Shown here piece after piece: positions 26,077 through 35,902 of a stretch of 64,000 nucleotides of DNA (positions are counted from its first letter, which is position 1; each line of letters opens with the position of its first letter). The DNA comes from Marinomonas fungiae (lineage in GTDB: Bacteria > Pseudomonadota > Gammaproteobacteria > Pseudomonadales > Marinomonadaceae), in assembly GCF_001418205.1 (NCBI RefSeq), contig NZ_LIQF01000006.1, forward strand, positions 186,001 to 250,000, given 5' to 3'. A model generated the notes under the pieces. It ran no database searches, had not been told where the DNA came from, and saw nothing but the letters and a program-made list of their open reading frames with translations. The position numbers were made by a program, and so were the translations under genes.

Positions 26077-26946
26077 ATGTCTTCTCAACCATTCGTTAAA
26101 GCCTTTTTCGACGAAGCCACTTTTACTGTGTCTTACGTTGTTTCTGATGAAACCACAAAATCCTGTGTCATTATTGACTCGGTTCTGGACTATGATCACG
26201 CTTCCGGCCACACCTCAACTAAGTCTGCCGACGATGTTATCCATTATGTGCAATCCGAAGCTCTGAGCGTTGAATGGATCTTAGAAACACACGTTCATGC
26301 AGACCATCTTTCCGCAGCACCTTATCTCAAGAAGGCTTTGGGCGGAAAAATTGTGATTGGTGATAATATTACAACGGTGCAAAATACCTTCGGCAAGTTG
26401 CTTAATGTGGAACCGCAGTTTGCTTGTGATGGCTCTCAATTCGATCACTTAGTACATGAAGGGGATGAGCTAACATTCGGCCAGCAACGCGTTGAAGTAC
26501 TGCACACACCAGGTCACACGCCCGCTTGTGTTACCTATGTGATTGGCGATGCAGCCTTTGTAGGCGACACTCTATTTATGCCAGATTATGGCACCGCACG
26601 CTGCGATTTCCCTGGCGGAGATGCCGCAACATTATACCGCTCTATTCAAAAGATCTTTGCCTTACCTGAGCCCACCCGCCTATTTATGTGCCATGACTAT
26701 AAAGCACCAGGACGAGAAGAGTATATTTGGGAAACTACTGTAGCAGAGCAAAAAGCCAACAATGTTCATATCCATCAAGGCATTACCGAAGAGGCTTTCT
26801 GTAAGATGCGTACTTCCAAAGACGCGACGCTTGCGATGCCGCGCCTGATTTGGCCGTCCGTGCAAGTCAACATGCGCGCAGGCGACCTTCCTCCTGCTGA
26901 GGAAAACGGTACGCGCTACCTTAAAACACCAATTAACTTGGTATAA
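26077..26946 (+). CDS. Persulfide dioxygenase-type metallo-beta-lactamase fold enzyme
   Basis: This 289-residue enzyme belongs to the ETHE1/Blh branch of the metallo-beta-lactamase fold and should oxidise glutathione persulfide to sulfite. The metal motif THVHADH gives His72, His74, Asp76 and His77. Further ligands are in HTPGHTPAC, FVGDTLFMPDYGTARCDFPGG and MCHDYKAPGR. These motifs fit persulfide dioxygenases better than glyoxalase II. AGAGG precedes the ATG at a suitable distance. The SulP gene starts eight bases after its stop, so the two form an operon for handling sulfide-derived sulfur. Confidence 0.88.
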   Translation: MSSQPFVKAFFDEATFTVSYVVSDETTKSCVIIDSVLDYDHASGHTSTKSADDVIHYVQSEALSVEWILETHVHADHLSAAPYLKKALGGKIVIGDNITTVQNTFGKLLNVEPQFACDGSQFDHLVHEGDELTFGQQRVEVLHTPGHTPACVTYVIGDAAFVGDTLFMPDYGTARCDFPGGDAATLYRSIQKIFALPEPTRLFMCHDYKAPGREEYIWETTVAEQKANNVHIHQGITEEAFCKMRTSKDATLAMPRLIWPSVQVNMRAGDLPPAEENGTRYLKTPINLV

Positions 26947-26954
26947 GGCTGACT

Positions 26955-28673
26955 ATGAACCGATTAAACCGCTATATACCTGCAACCGTCTGGTTAAAGG
27001 AATACACCCGCGGAGATATGCAAACCGACATGATGGCCAGCATTATTGTGACCATCATGCTGATTCCACAGAGCTTGGCCTACGCCATGCTAGCAGGATT
27101 ACCTCCTGCTGTGGGTTTGTACGCTAGTATTTTACCCTTGATTGCTTACGCTCTGTTTGGCTCAAGTAGAACACTAGCCGTAGGGCCTGTAGCGGTAGTA
27201 TCTATGATGACGGGCACAGCAGCATTGCAATTTGCCGCACCGAACACAGCCGAATATCTCTCAGTTGTGATTCTGCTAGCTGCTGTGTCAGGCCTATTTT
27301 TATTACTATTAGGCTTATTTAAATTGGGTTTTTTAGCCAACTTATTAAGTCACCCAGTTATTTCAGGGTTCATTAGTGCATCGGCCATTTTAATTGCTCT
27401 AGGGCAGGTAAAACACATTCTTGGAGTCAAAGCTTCAGGTCATAATTTGATCGAGATGCTAGAAAGCATGTGGCACAACTTAGCGGACACCAACCTCACA
27501 ACCTTAGTCATTGGTGTTGGCGCTATTATTTCCCTTCATCTGCTACGAAAATATTTTAAGGGCATTCTAATGGCTCTCGGATTGTCCAGTCACCAAGCAC
27601 AACTTGCATCGAAAGCAGGGCCCGTACTGGTCGTGGTGATTTCAACGCTAATCGTCGCCATGATGAAGCTAGATCAAACAGGCGTTAAAGTGGTGGGAGA
27701 AGTACCTAGTGGCTTTCCTCCTTTAGCTTTACCAAATATGGATTTCAATCTGATCATGGATTTACTGCCCGCCGCGATTTTAATCAGCATTGTTGGCTTT
27801 GTAGAATCGGTTTCCGTAGCACAGTCTTTTGCCGCTAAACGCAGACAAAGTATTGATCCAAACCAAGAGCTTGTAGGCTTAGGTGCTGCTAACCTAAGCT
27901 CCGCATTCAGCGGCGGCTTTCCGGTCACAGGTGGCTTCTCTCGATCAGTCGTGAGCTTTGATGCAGGCGCCAAAACACCGATGACAGGCGTATTTACTGC
28001 ATTACTGATTCTACTCACTTTGAGCTTTTTAACTGGGGCATTTTACTATCTACCAAAAGCGGTTTTGGCCGCAACGATTGTAGTGGCAGTTGTCCAGCTT
28101 ATTGATGTAAAAGGCTTTCTAGAAGTGTGGCGTTACTCAAAACAAGACGCCAGTGCATTGATCGCTACTTTTACAGTTGTGCTATTAGCGGGAGTAGAAG
28201 CTGGCATCATCACGGGCGTGAGCTTGTCGTTGCTATTATTCCTATGGCATGCCAGCCATCCACATATTGCTGTCGTCGGTCGCGTTGCAGGGACGGAGCA
28301 CTTTCGCAATGTGGAGCGCTTTCAAGTAGAAACAAACAAAGAAGTTCTAACTGTTCGCATCGATGAAAGCCTATTCTTTGCCAACGCCCGAGTTTTGGAA
28401 GACAAAATCACTCAACTGGTTGCCCAGAACAAGGAAGTCAAGGACGTGGTTCTAATGTGCACCGCCGTTAATATGATCGACGCCAGCGCCTTGGAAAGTT
28501 TAGAAATGATTTGTGAGCGATTACATTCCACTGGCATTCACTTACATTTGTCAGAAGTCAAAGGCCCGGTAATGGATCGATTAAAAGGCTCGACTTTAAT
28601 CTCTCATCTAAGCGGCAACATTTACTTAACTCAAAATCAAGCATTTGAAGACCTCTGCCGCAGCAAAGGGTGA
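26955..28673 (+). CDS. SulP family anion transporter with STAS domain
   Basis: This 572-residue inner-membrane protein has about twelve hydrophobic segments over residues 25-430 and a cytoplasmic C-terminal STAS domain (about 445-560). The SulP signatures IPQSLAYAMLAGLPPAVGLYAS and GGFPVTGGFSRS are present in shortened form here. Family members move sulfate, bicarbonate or other anions. The eight-base spacing to the persulfide dioxygenase gene suggests a role in sulfite/sulfate movement, likely export of the oxidation product, though uptake or bicarbonate transport cannot be excluded. The terminator overlaps its stop codon. Confidence 0.92.
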   Translation: MNRLNRYIPATVWLKEYTRGDMQTDMMASIIVTIMLIPQSLAYAMLAGLPPAVGLYASILPLIAYALFGSSRTLAVGPVAVVSMMTGTAALQFAAPNTAEYLSVVILLAAVSGLFLLLLGLFKLGFLANLLSHPVISGFISASAILIALGQVKHILGVKASGHNLIEMLESMWHNLADTNLTTLVIGVGAIISLHLLRKYFKGILMALGLSSHQAQLASKAGPVLVVVISTLIVAMMKLDQTGVKVVGEVPSGFPPLALPNMDFNLIMDLLPAAILISIVGFVESVSVAQSFAAKRRQSIDPNQELVGLGAANLSSAFSGGFPVTGGFSRSVVSFDAGAKTPMTGVFTALLILLTLSFLTGAFYYLPKAVLAATIVVAVVQLIDVKGFLEVWRYSKQDASALIATFTVVLLAGVEAGIITGVSLSLLLFLWHASHPHIAVVGRVAGTEHFRNVERFQVETNKEVLTVRIDESLFFANARVLEDKITQLVAQNKEVKDVVLMCTAVNMIDASALESLEMICERLHSTGIHLHLSEVKGPVMDRLKGSTLISHLSGNIYLTQNQAFEDLCRSKG

Positions 28674-28690
28674 TCCTATGATCACCCTTT
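28665..28690 (+). terminator. Rho-independent terminator overlapping the sulP stop codon
   Basis: AAAGGGTGATC at 28665-28675 and GATCACCCTTT at 28680-28690 form an eleven-base perfect stem with a four-base loop, followed by CTTTT. The sulP TGA at 28671-28673 lies inside the left arm. Confidence 0.85.
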
Positions 28691-28718
28691 CTTTTGGTCC
28701 ATAATATTTGAACTTAAA

Positions 28719-28994
28719 CTACTTTGGCTGCTTGATCTGCAGAATCATACGATTCTTATCTAACAATGCTGGACCAATTCCCTTTACTTTCGTTAAGTCA
28801 TCCACATTCATAAAAGGGCCGTTTTGGTCGCGGTACGCGACAATGGCCTCCGCTTTACTTTGGCCAACACCACTCAGCGCCAAAGCAAGTTGGTCAGCGG
28901 TCGCCGTGTTCAAATCTAACGGTTCTGCAGCAAGGCAGGCGAAGGAAAAAATACACAGAGATAACGCTAGCAGGCGTTTTAGTGAAAATATCAT
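28719..28994 (-). CDS. ComEA-like secreted helix-hairpin-helix protein
   Basis: This 91-residue protein has a signal peptide (about 1-22, ending ACLAA) and a short mature domain with the ComEA signature LNTATADQLALALSGVGQSKAEAIVAYR and KVKGIGPALLDKN, two helix-hairpin-helix motifs. ComEA proteins bind incoming double-stranded DNA in the periplasm during natural transformation. Many gammaproteobacteria have such short forms, so natural competence is possible but not shown. It is a single gene. Confidence 0.88.
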   Translation of the reverse strand: MIFSLKRLLALSLCIFSFACLAAEPLDLNTATADQLALALSGVGQSKAEAIVAYRDQNGPFMNVDDLTKVKGIGPALLDKNRMILQIKQPK

Positions 28995-29040
28995 TTGGCA
29001 TACTCCTTATGCTTTAGTTACGGCTTCCTGCCGATAATAA

Positions 29041-29064
29041 AAAACCGATCTCTAGGATCGGTTT
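29041..29064 (-). terminator. Rho-independent terminator after pyrF
   Basis: AAAACCGATC and GATCGGTTTT pair around TCTAG. On the minus strand the stem is followed by TTATTATC and lies 34 bases after the pyrF stop, closing the ihfB/lapA-lapB-pyrF strand. Confidence 0.8.
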
Positions 29065-29097
29065 TCAGGATAGCATAACTATTATCCAGCTCAAGCT

Positions 29098-29805
29098 TTA
29101 AGCCAATACACCTAACTCATTATTGACCTGAGTTAACACTGCTATAGGATCAGCAGCCTGAGTAATAGGACGTCCCATTACTAAGTAATGGCTACCCGCT
29201 TTCATCGCTTCACTAGGCGTCATAATGCGCTTTTGATCACCTTGCTCAGAACCTACGGGGCGAATTCCAGGTGTGACCAAGACAAAATCTTTACCCAAAG
29301 TGTCTGATAGCATTTCAGACTCTTGCGCAGAACATACCACACCATCCATACCCGACGATTGCGCTAATTTCGCTAGACGCATCACGTGATCACGTGGCGA
29401 TAAGTCGATACCAATTTCAGACAAATCGCTTTCGTCCATACTGGTTAAAACCGTTACCGCGATCAACAGAGTATTGTGATCGTGAATCTGGGCCAAGGCA
29501 TTGGCAGACGCTTCCATCATACGGCGGCCACCGCTGGCGTGTACATTCACCATCCAAACACCTTCTTTCGCAGCAACAGAGACTGCATTCGCTACCGTGT
29601 TTGGGATATCGTGGAATTTAAGATCTAAGAAGACATCAAAATCTAGCTTATGCAACGCTTCCAAAATTGCCGGACCCGCTTTGGTAAACAGCTCTTTACC
29701 GACTTTCACACGACACAATTTTGGGTCTAAACGCTTTGCCATCGCCGTAGCTTGTTCGATTGTTGGGTAGTCTAAGGCTACAACGATTGGAGATTGGCAA
29801 GTCAT
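29098..29805 (-). CDS. pyrF: PyrF, orotidine 5'-phosphate decarboxylase
   Basis: PyrF makes UMP in the last step of de novo pyrimidine synthesis. The protein from the ATG at 29805 is 235 residues (E. coli has 245). The catalytic DLKFHDIPNTV motif and the phosphate-binding VTPGIRP and GSHYLVMGRPIT motifs are visible. An upstream in-frame start would add 22 residues not seen in the family, while AGAGGA sits correctly before 29805, so I prefer that start. It lies 23 bases downstream of lapB, an arrangement conserved from E. coli. Confidence 0.96.
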   Translation of the reverse strand: MTCQSPIVVALDYPTIEQATAMAKRLDPKLCRVKVGKELFTKAGPAILEALHKLDFDVFLDLKFHDIPNTVANAVSVAAKEGVWMVNVHASGGRRMMEASANALAQIHDHNTLLIAVTVLTSMDESDLSEIGIDLSPRDHVMRLAKLAQSSGMDGVVCSAQESEMLSDTLGKDFVLVTPGIRPVGSEQGDQKRIMTPSEAMKAGSHYLVMGRPITQAADPIAVLTQVNNELGVLA

Positions 29806-29828
29806 GAAAATTCCTCTGAATATAAAGT

Positions 29829-31001
29829 CTACTCTCCTTCTAAACCATGAATCGGTTTCACCGTACCCCAACTCTTACAACTTGGACATTGCCAATGTAG
29901 TTGATGACCTGAGAAACCACACTGACGACAGCGATGCTTAGGCTTAGAAGAAGTTAATTGCTCGATTAATTCGTACAAAACACTTAAGTTTTCTTGGTCG
30001 TGCCCCTCAGAATCCTGGCGTTGCATATCAATCAGCTCCTGGAATCCTTTAATCGTCGGATGGGCACGTAATTGCTCTATTATAAACTGTTCTGCGAACT
30101 CTTTGTCATCTTGCGCATAATGTTCTGTCAAAGCACGAATCAACGTAGCGGAAGGATGCTTTTTGAGTTGCTCTTGCAGGAACTTGATGTAACCACCACC
30201 GCCCCACACCTGCAAATAACATTCACGCAGTTTATAGATAACAACTGGCAAGAACTCATGATCCTGATCAGCGACCATTTTCAGTTCTTTGATTGCATCT
30301 CGATAACGTTTTTGACTAATGAAAATATCAGCTAGGCCAATACTCGCGCGCACGCAGTCAATATCCACTTCGATAGCAGACTTATATTTCTGAAAAGCTT
30401 GAGTCCACTGCTCTTTATGAATCGCCTCTTCTGCCACCTCACAGTAAAAGTGCGCCAAACGCTGGGCTTGCCTGCGACTCGGGAAATCCGCTTGCAACTG
30501 ATGGGCAATACTGATCGCTTTCTCCCAGCTTTGCTCAAACTCATATAGGTCCACCAACAACGTGAAGATTTCTTTCTGAAATTCCGTTTTACGAGCGGCA
30601 ATATTCAGCAATAGTCGCTCAGCTCGATCCAGTAAGCCAGCCGACATAAAATCACTGGCCAATTCAAGTTGCACTAAACGAGTGTCTCGAGGCGAAATAT
30701 CCGGGCGGGCTAGCAGACTCTGATGGATGTTGATGGCTTTTTGAATTTCGCCTTTCTTGCGAAACAAATTACCCAGTGTTAGGTGGATATCAAAGGTGTC
30801 AGAATTGACCTCGAGGGAATCCACAAAGGCATCAATGGCCTCTGATTGCTGACCATTGAGGAGATGATTTAAGCCCCGAAAATAATCATTCGGGACTTTT
30901 TTAAGTTCTTGATCTTGGGTTTCTTTGGTACGGCGTCGACCTAGCATCCAGCCAATGAACAAAGCAACGAAGAGAACGACAAATAAGCCCCACTCGGTCA
31001 A
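29829..31001 (-). CDS. lapB: LapB (YciM), lipopolysaccharide assembly protein
   Basis: LapB is an inner-membrane protein that, with FtsH, controls LpxC turnover and so the LPS supply. The 390-residue protein has an N-terminal membrane helix (about 4-20), a run of TPR repeats (about 40-340), and a C-terminal rubredoxin-like metal site made of CRQCGF and CPSC (about 357-374). Length and layout match E. coli LapB (389 residues). It lies four bases after lapA and directly before pyrF, as in enterobacteria. Confidence 0.96.
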   Translation of the reverse strand: MTEWGLFVVLFVALFIGWMLGRRRTKETQDQELKKVPNDYFRGLNHLLNGQQSEAIDAFVDSLEVNSDTFDIHLTLGNLFRKKGEIQKAINIHQSLLARPDISPRDTRLVQLELASDFMSAGLLDRAERLLLNIAARKTEFQKEIFTLLVDLYEFEQSWEKAISIAHQLQADFPSRRQAQRLAHFYCEVAEEAIHKEQWTQAFQKYKSAIEVDIDCVRASIGLADIFISQKRYRDAIKELKMVADQDHEFLPVVIYKLRECYLQVWGGGGYIKFLQEQLKKHPSATLIRALTEHYAQDDKEFAEQFIIEQLRAHPTIKGFQELIDMQRQDSEGHDQENLSVLYELIEQLTSSKPKHRCRQCGFSGHQLHWQCPSCKSWGTVKPIHGLEGE

Positions 31002-31005
31002 GGGA

Positions 31006-31326
31006 CTACTCCCGCTCCGACAATTCTGACGTTAGGGACGCTTTGCGTAAGTTGTCGATTTCAGCCTGTAGACTTACCAGCTGTTTCGTTTTCTTGCGAA
31101 CATTACGTTCTAATCGGAACAATAGTGCACTCGAAGAAGCCAGCGCCAAAACAATGCCTAATGCAAAAGCAATAATCATGTATAGAGCGATACTTAACTC
31201 AGGCGATTGCCAAAGCACCAGATCTAAGGTGATTACCTGACCATTGCGAATTGCAAAGAAAAGACCGACAAATAAGAAAAAAGCTAAGGCTACTAGTAGC
31301 ACCACTCGCTTCAGCCATTTAAGCAT
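31006..31326 (-). CDS. lapA: LapA (YciS) domain membrane protein
   Basis: This 106-residue inner-membrane protein has two hydrophobic segments (about 8-27 and 44-66) and a basic cytoplasmic coiled-coil tail. The layout, and its place directly before lapB with a four-base gap, identify it as LapA, a partner of LapB in LPS assembly. The sequence itself is small and weakly conserved, so context carries much of the weight. Confidence 0.92.
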   Translation of the reverse strand: MLKWLKRVVLLVALAFFLFVGLFFAIRNGQVITLDLVLWQSPELSIALYMIIAFALGIVLALASSSALLFRLERNVRKKTKQLVSLQAEIDNLRKASLTSELSERE

Positions 31327-31392
31327 AAAACACCCACATACTGCGTTGATCGACTTATTATGCCGAGGAGCAGGGAAAATTTCGATAGAAAA

Positions 31393-31695
31393 TTAGCTTA
31401 ACTCTTTCGTATCTGCGACAGAGTTGACCAATTCACGCAACTCTTTGCCAGGCTTAAAGTGTGGAACGTATTTAGACCCTAATTCAACAGACTCTCCTGT
31501 CTTAGGATTTCGGCCCACGCGAGGCGCACGATAATGTAGAGAGAAACTACCAAAACCGCGGATTTCGATACGCTCGCCATTTGCTAACGCTTCGGACATA
31601 TGCTCTAGCATTGCCTTAACCGCCAACTCAACATCTTTAACTGGTAGATGAGGCTGCTGGTCAATTAGCATTTCTATCAGCTCAGATTTTGTCAT
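31393..31695 (-). CDS. ihfB: IHF beta subunit
   Basis: Integration host factor bends DNA at specific sites and helps shape nucleoids, recombination and sigma54 promoters. This 100-residue protein has the HU/IHF fold with [25 protein letters not shown] and [12 protein letters not shown], and the DNA-intercalating Pro within RNPKTG. It matches the beta subunit rather than alpha. GAGAGGA precedes the ATG. rpsA, the usual upstream neighbour, is absent here; the divergent ppa gene lies in its place. Confidence 0.96.
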   Translation of the reverse strand: MTKSELIEMLIDQQPHLPVKDVELAVKAMLEHMSEALANGERIEIRGFGSFSLHYRAPRVGRNPKTGESVELGSKYVPHFKPGKELRELVNSVADTKELS

Positions 31696-31863
31696 CAGTG
31701 TCCTCTCGACTATATTTTGATCACACCCTTAGACTAGCTAAATTTAGAAAGAAAGCAATAACTTAACGCAGATTTGGCATAAAATTCTCGCTTTTTTCGG
31801 CTTTCTATAACGATTATTTCTGCTTAGACTTTGGGATGACTAGCATCCGACGGGGCTAACTTC

Positions 31864-31869
31864 TATAAT
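31864..31869 (+). promoter_or_regulatory. Probable -10 element of ppa
   Basis: A perfect TATAAT lies 35 bases before the ppa ATG. No good -35 hexamer sits 16-18 bases upstream, so the match is to the -10 box alone. Confidence 0.45.
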
Positions 31870-31904
31870 TGCCGGCATTACTTAACACAAGTGGATATAA
31901 AACA

Positions 31905-32435
31905 ATGAGCTTCAAAGACATTCCTGCTGGCCGCGATGTGCCAAACGATATCAACGTAATCATCGAAATCCCTGCTGAGGCAAACCCAGTTAAGTACGAA
32001 GTAGACAAAGACATGGACGCTCTAGTGGTAGACCGTTTCATGACGGCGCCTATGTTCTATCCAGCTAACTATGGTTACGTTAACAACACCCTAGCAGACG
32101 ACGGCGATCCTGTTGACGTGCTAGTGATTACACCTTACCCAGTGGTTCCAGGCTCTGTGATTCGCTGCCGTCCAGTTGGCGTACTAAACATGTCTGACGA
32201 AGCAGGTATGGACGCTAAGCTAGTTGCAGTACCGCATGAGAAGCTGAGCAAAGAATACGGCCACATCCAAGACGTAAACGACATTCCACAACTACTACGT
32301 GATCAAATCGAGCACTTCTTCGAAAACTACAAGAAGCTTGAAAAAGGTAAGTGGGTAAAAGTTGAAGGCTGGGCGAATGCTGAAGAAGCTCGCAAGGCCC
32401 TAGTTGAAGGCGTAGAAGCTTACAACGCTCAGTAA
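31905..32435 (+). CDS. ppa: Inorganic pyrophosphatase (family I)
   Basis: This soluble enzyme splits pyrophosphate to phosphate and pulls biosynthetic reactions forward. The protein from the ATG at 31905 is 176 residues, as in E. coli. The signature DGDPVDVLV and the metal-binding Asp cluster are visible, as are [12 protein letters not shown] and the N-terminal [17 protein letters not shown]. An in-frame TTG at 31869 overlaps the TATAAT promoter element and can be ignored. Codon choice looks optimised (many GTA/GTT and CTA), as for a highly expressed gene. Confidence 0.97.
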   Translation: MSFKDIPAGRDVPNDINVIIEIPAEANPVKYEVDKDMDALVVDRFMTAPMFYPANYGYVNNTLADDGDPVDVLVITPYPVVPGSVIRCRPVGVLNMSDEAGMDAKLVAVPHEKLSKEYGHIQDVNDIPQLLRDQIEHFFENYKKLEKGKWVKVEGWANAEEARKALVEGVEAYNAQ

Positions 32436-32460
32436 TCTTACGATTACTTTGAATCTAAAC

Positions 32461-32486
32461 AGCCGATCCATTTGGATCGGCTTTTT
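32461..32486. terminator. Terminator between ppa and trxB
   Basis: AGCCGATCC pairs with GGATCGGCT around a four-base loop, followed by TTTTT on the plus strand. It lies between two convergent genes. The minus side has a weaker tail. Confidence 0.85.
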
Positions 32487-32516
32487 CGCTTATGGCACAG
32501 GCTTGGTTTATTTACA

Positions 32517-33485
<969 letters not shown>

Positions 33486-33605
33486 TTAAATTAGATATCC
33501 TAGCCGAGGGTTAACACGGCTTCGTTATGGGCATAGGATAAAGAAACCGTTATCAAATAGACACCGAAGAAAATTAATTACGGAAATAGAGGTATTCTAT
33601 GAATT

Positions 33606-34349
33606 TTAAACGCCACAACAAGGGCACTCAGGGTCTTGAGACAAACGCATGCTGCGCCATTCACCGCTTAGACCATCAAATAATTGCAGAACACCATGTC
33701 GTACAGTACCTTTAGCACTCAACAACTTGATCGCGACCAACGCTTGCTGAACCCCAATCGTCCCTACTACAGGCCCAATAATGCCATTGGTATTACAGCT
33801 AAGTTGCTGATCAGAAAGGTCTGGATATAAGCATTCGTAGCAAGGCGAGCACTGTTCATCGTATCGAAATACCACCAACTGCCCTTCCCAACGAATTGCC
33901 GCACCACTAACCAATGGAATCTTGTGAGCCTGTGCCCAACGATGCACCATTTGACGCGTCGCGAAATTATCGCAACAATCCAAAATCACATCTGCACCAG
34001 ATAAGCAAGCTTCAATATTCTCTTCATTTAAACGAAGCTGGTGGACTAACAGCTGCACCTCAGAATTACGTGCTTGTAAGTGCTCTTGTGCTGCTAGAAC
34101 TTTAGGTGTGTGCACATCTTGCTCAGTGTAAAGCACTTGGCGAGGTAGGTTACTTAGCTCGATCTCATCATCATCAATCAAGGTCAGAATACCCACACCA
34201 GCCCCAACTAGATAGGTCGCCGCAATATTCCCTAAGCCACCGGCTCCGATAATCACAGCGTGCTTACCTGATAGGTTCATCTGGCCTTCAATGTCAAAGT
34301 TCGTAAGTAGTAACTGACGACTATAGCGTAGTAACGATTGTTCATTCAT
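33606..34349 (-). CDS. moeB: MoeB/ThiF-family adenylyltransferase
   Basis: This 247-residue enzyme adenylates the C-terminal glycine of a small sulfur carrier, MoaD in molybdopterin synthesis or ThiS in thiamine synthesis. The nucleotide motif VIIGAGGLGNIAA, the RxxxR-type SNLPRQVLY segment and the zinc pairs CSPCYEC and CPCC at the C-terminus are all present. Layout and length fit MoeB best, but ThiF is close and neither pathway's other genes lie nearby. FdhD at 6458 shows the organism uses molybdenum cofactor. It is divergent from gsk. Confidence 0.82.
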   Translation of the reverse strand: MNEQSLLRYSRQLLLTNFDIEGQMNLSGKHAVIIGAGGLGNIAATYLVGAGVGILTLIDDDEIELSNLPRQVLYTEQDVHTPKVLAAQEHLQARNSEVQLLVHQLRLNEENIEACLSGADVILDCCDNFATRQMVHRWAQAHKIPLVSGAAIRWEGQLVVFRYDEQCSPCYECLYPDLSDQQLSCNTNGIIGPVVGTIGVQQALVAIKLLSAKGTVRHGVLQLFDGLSGEWRSMRLSQDPECPCCGV

Positions 34350-34417
34350 AGCATAAATCCTGCCCGATCGATCAGCATTTTGCTAATATCTAGGCATTGT
34401 ATTACTGGAATAATAAA

Positions 34418-35716
34418 ATGAAATTTCCCGGCCGCAGAAAGATAAAGCACTACTTCCCAGCCACACAGGGCAAACACAGACTTCCGAAATCAGAAGTCCA
34501 CCCCACTCAAGACACCTATATTGTTGGCCTAGATGAAACCATTGTGGATGTGATTGCGACGGTCGATGACATATTTCTGGCGCAACATGGTATCCGAAAA
34601 GGACTGTCAAACCTAGTCACGCCAGAACAAGCCAGCGCGATCTACCAAGAACTGATTGCTGAAAACCGTATATCGGATCACTTTGCTGGCGGTACCATTG
34701 GCAACACCTTACACAACTACTCTGTCTTAGCTGACGACAAATCTGTGCTTCTAGGGGTCATGTCAAACCAGATTACGCTTAACTCACCCGAATACTATTA
34801 TCTGTGCGATACAAGCAGTAATGTCGATATGCATCATTTACAAGGTGTTGCTGGAGACATTGGACGGGGGATTACTTTAATTACAGAGGATGGAGAGCGC
34901 ACTTTCGCTATCGCCCCCAATACCATGGACGATATTGAGCCAAGTAGTGTAAACGAAGAGCTGATTGCCAATGCCGCGGCTTTTGTCACCTGTGCCTATC
35001 CTCTGCGTCATGCAGATAAACCCATCAAAGCAACACTTATGAAGTGTCTAGAGCTTACTAAACAATATAACGTACCAGTGATAATTACCTTAGGCACACA
35101 ACACTTGGTAGAAGAATTTCGCGATGAAATCCAACTCATCATCGAGAAATACGCATCTGTCGTCGCCATGAACGAACAAGAAGCCGAGGCATTAACAGGA
35201 GAACCGAAAGCGCTGTTAGCCGCTGAAAAAACCCTAGAATGGTGCGATATGGTACTCCTTACAGCTGGCGCGGAAGGATTGTACTTATGCGGTTATTGCG
35301 ATGATCAATACAAGCGCGCAACGACTCACTCAATCAAGTCTCAAGATATTACCAACTTTAACCAATGGGAGTTTTCGAGGCCACAACATAAACAAGATTG
35401 CGAAGCGCCAATAAAAGTCTATTCGCATATTGATCCTTATCTCGGCGGTCCAGAACGCATTTGCAACACAAATGGCGCAGGGGATGGTGCGCTGTCTGCC
35501 CTACTGCATGACATCGCTGCCAACTACTATCACTTGCAACAGCTGCCACACAGTAGCAAGCACACTGCCAAGCACCTATCCTACTCTTCGTTTGCACAAA
35601 TTTGTAAATACGCAAACCGAGTCAGTTATGAAGTACTAAGCCAACATTCACCAAGACTTTCGAAAGGACTACCCGAGCAAGAAGACAGCTTAGAACAAGC
35701 ATACTGGGCAAGATAG
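34418..35716 (+). CDS. gsk: Inosine-guanosine kinase
   Basis: Gsk phosphorylates inosine and guanosine in purine salvage. The protein from the ATG at 34418 is 432 residues (E. coli 434) and belongs to the PfkB family. It opens MKFPGRRKIKHYFPA and shows FAGGTIGNTLHNYSVLADD, VVAMNEQEAEALTGE, a PfkB catalytic NTNGAGDGALSALLHD, and the end SPRLSKGLPEQEDSLEQAYW, all closely like the E. coli enzyme as I remember it. GGAATA sits before the ATG. An upstream in-frame start adds seven residues that are not conserved. A strong terminator follows. Confidence 0.96.
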   Translation: MKFPGRRKIKHYFPATQGKHRLPKSEVHPTQDTYIVGLDETIVDVIATVDDIFLAQHGIRKGLSNLVTPEQASAIYQELIAENRISDHFAGGTIGNTLHNYSVLADDKSVLLGVMSNQITLNSPEYYYLCDTSSNVDMHHLQGVAGDIGRGITLITEDGERTFAIAPNTMDDIEPSSVNEELIANAAAFVTCAYPLRHADKPIKATLMKCLELTKQYNVPVIITLGTQHLVEEFRDEIQLIIEKYASVVAMNEQEAEALTGEPKALLAAEKTLEWCDMVLLTAGAEGLYLCGYCDDQYKRATTHSIKSQDITNFNQWEFSRPQHKQDCEAPIKVYSHIDPYLGGPERICNTNGAGDGALSALLHDIAANYYHLQQLPHSSKHTAKHLSYSSFAQICKYANRVSYEVLSQHSPRLSKGLPEQEDSLEQAYWAR

Positions 35717-35720
35717 AAAT

Positions 35721-35752
35721 AAAAAAGCCGACTTAAAGAAGTCGGCTTTTTT
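35721..35752. terminator. Bidirectional terminator of gsk and tRNA-Leu
   Basis: AAAAAAGCCGAC and GTCGGCTTTTTT pair over twelve bases around TTAAAGAA. It ends gsk on the plus strand, and lies five bases after the tRNA-Leu 3' end on the minus strand. Confidence 0.9.
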
Positions 35753-35756
35753 AATA

Positions 35757-35842
35757 TGGTACCAGTGGCCGGACTCGAACCGGCACGCTTTATAGGCAAT
35801 GGATTTTGAATCCATCGTGTCTACCAATTCCACCACACTGGC
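35757..35842 (-). tRNA. tRNA-Leu (anticodon CAA)
   Basis: This 86-base tRNA has a class II long variable arm. The anticodon loop TTCAAAA gives anticodon CAA, with stem ATGGA/TCCAT. The T-arm has GTTCGAGTC and CCA is encoded. The acceptor is GCCAGTG with CACTGGT, so the first pair is G.U rather than G-C. It has its own promoter at 35861-35888. Confidence 0.95.
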
Positions 35843-35860
35843 TTTGAAATTGTGTCGCAC

Positions 35861-35888
35861 ATTTTAGTGTTTTTAACTTTTCTGTCAA
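35861..35888 (-). promoter_or_regulatory. Sigma70 promoter of tRNA-Leu
   Basis: On the minus strand a consensus TTGACA and a TAAAAT are separated by 16 bases, ending 19 bases before the tRNA. Confidence 0.8.
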
Positions 35889-35902
35889 TGGCTTAGTTGA
35901 AA

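Noticed and set aside
29806..29871. Longer PyrF starting at 29871
   Set aside because: The extra 22 residues are not family-like, and a good ribosome binding site sits before the ATG at 29805.
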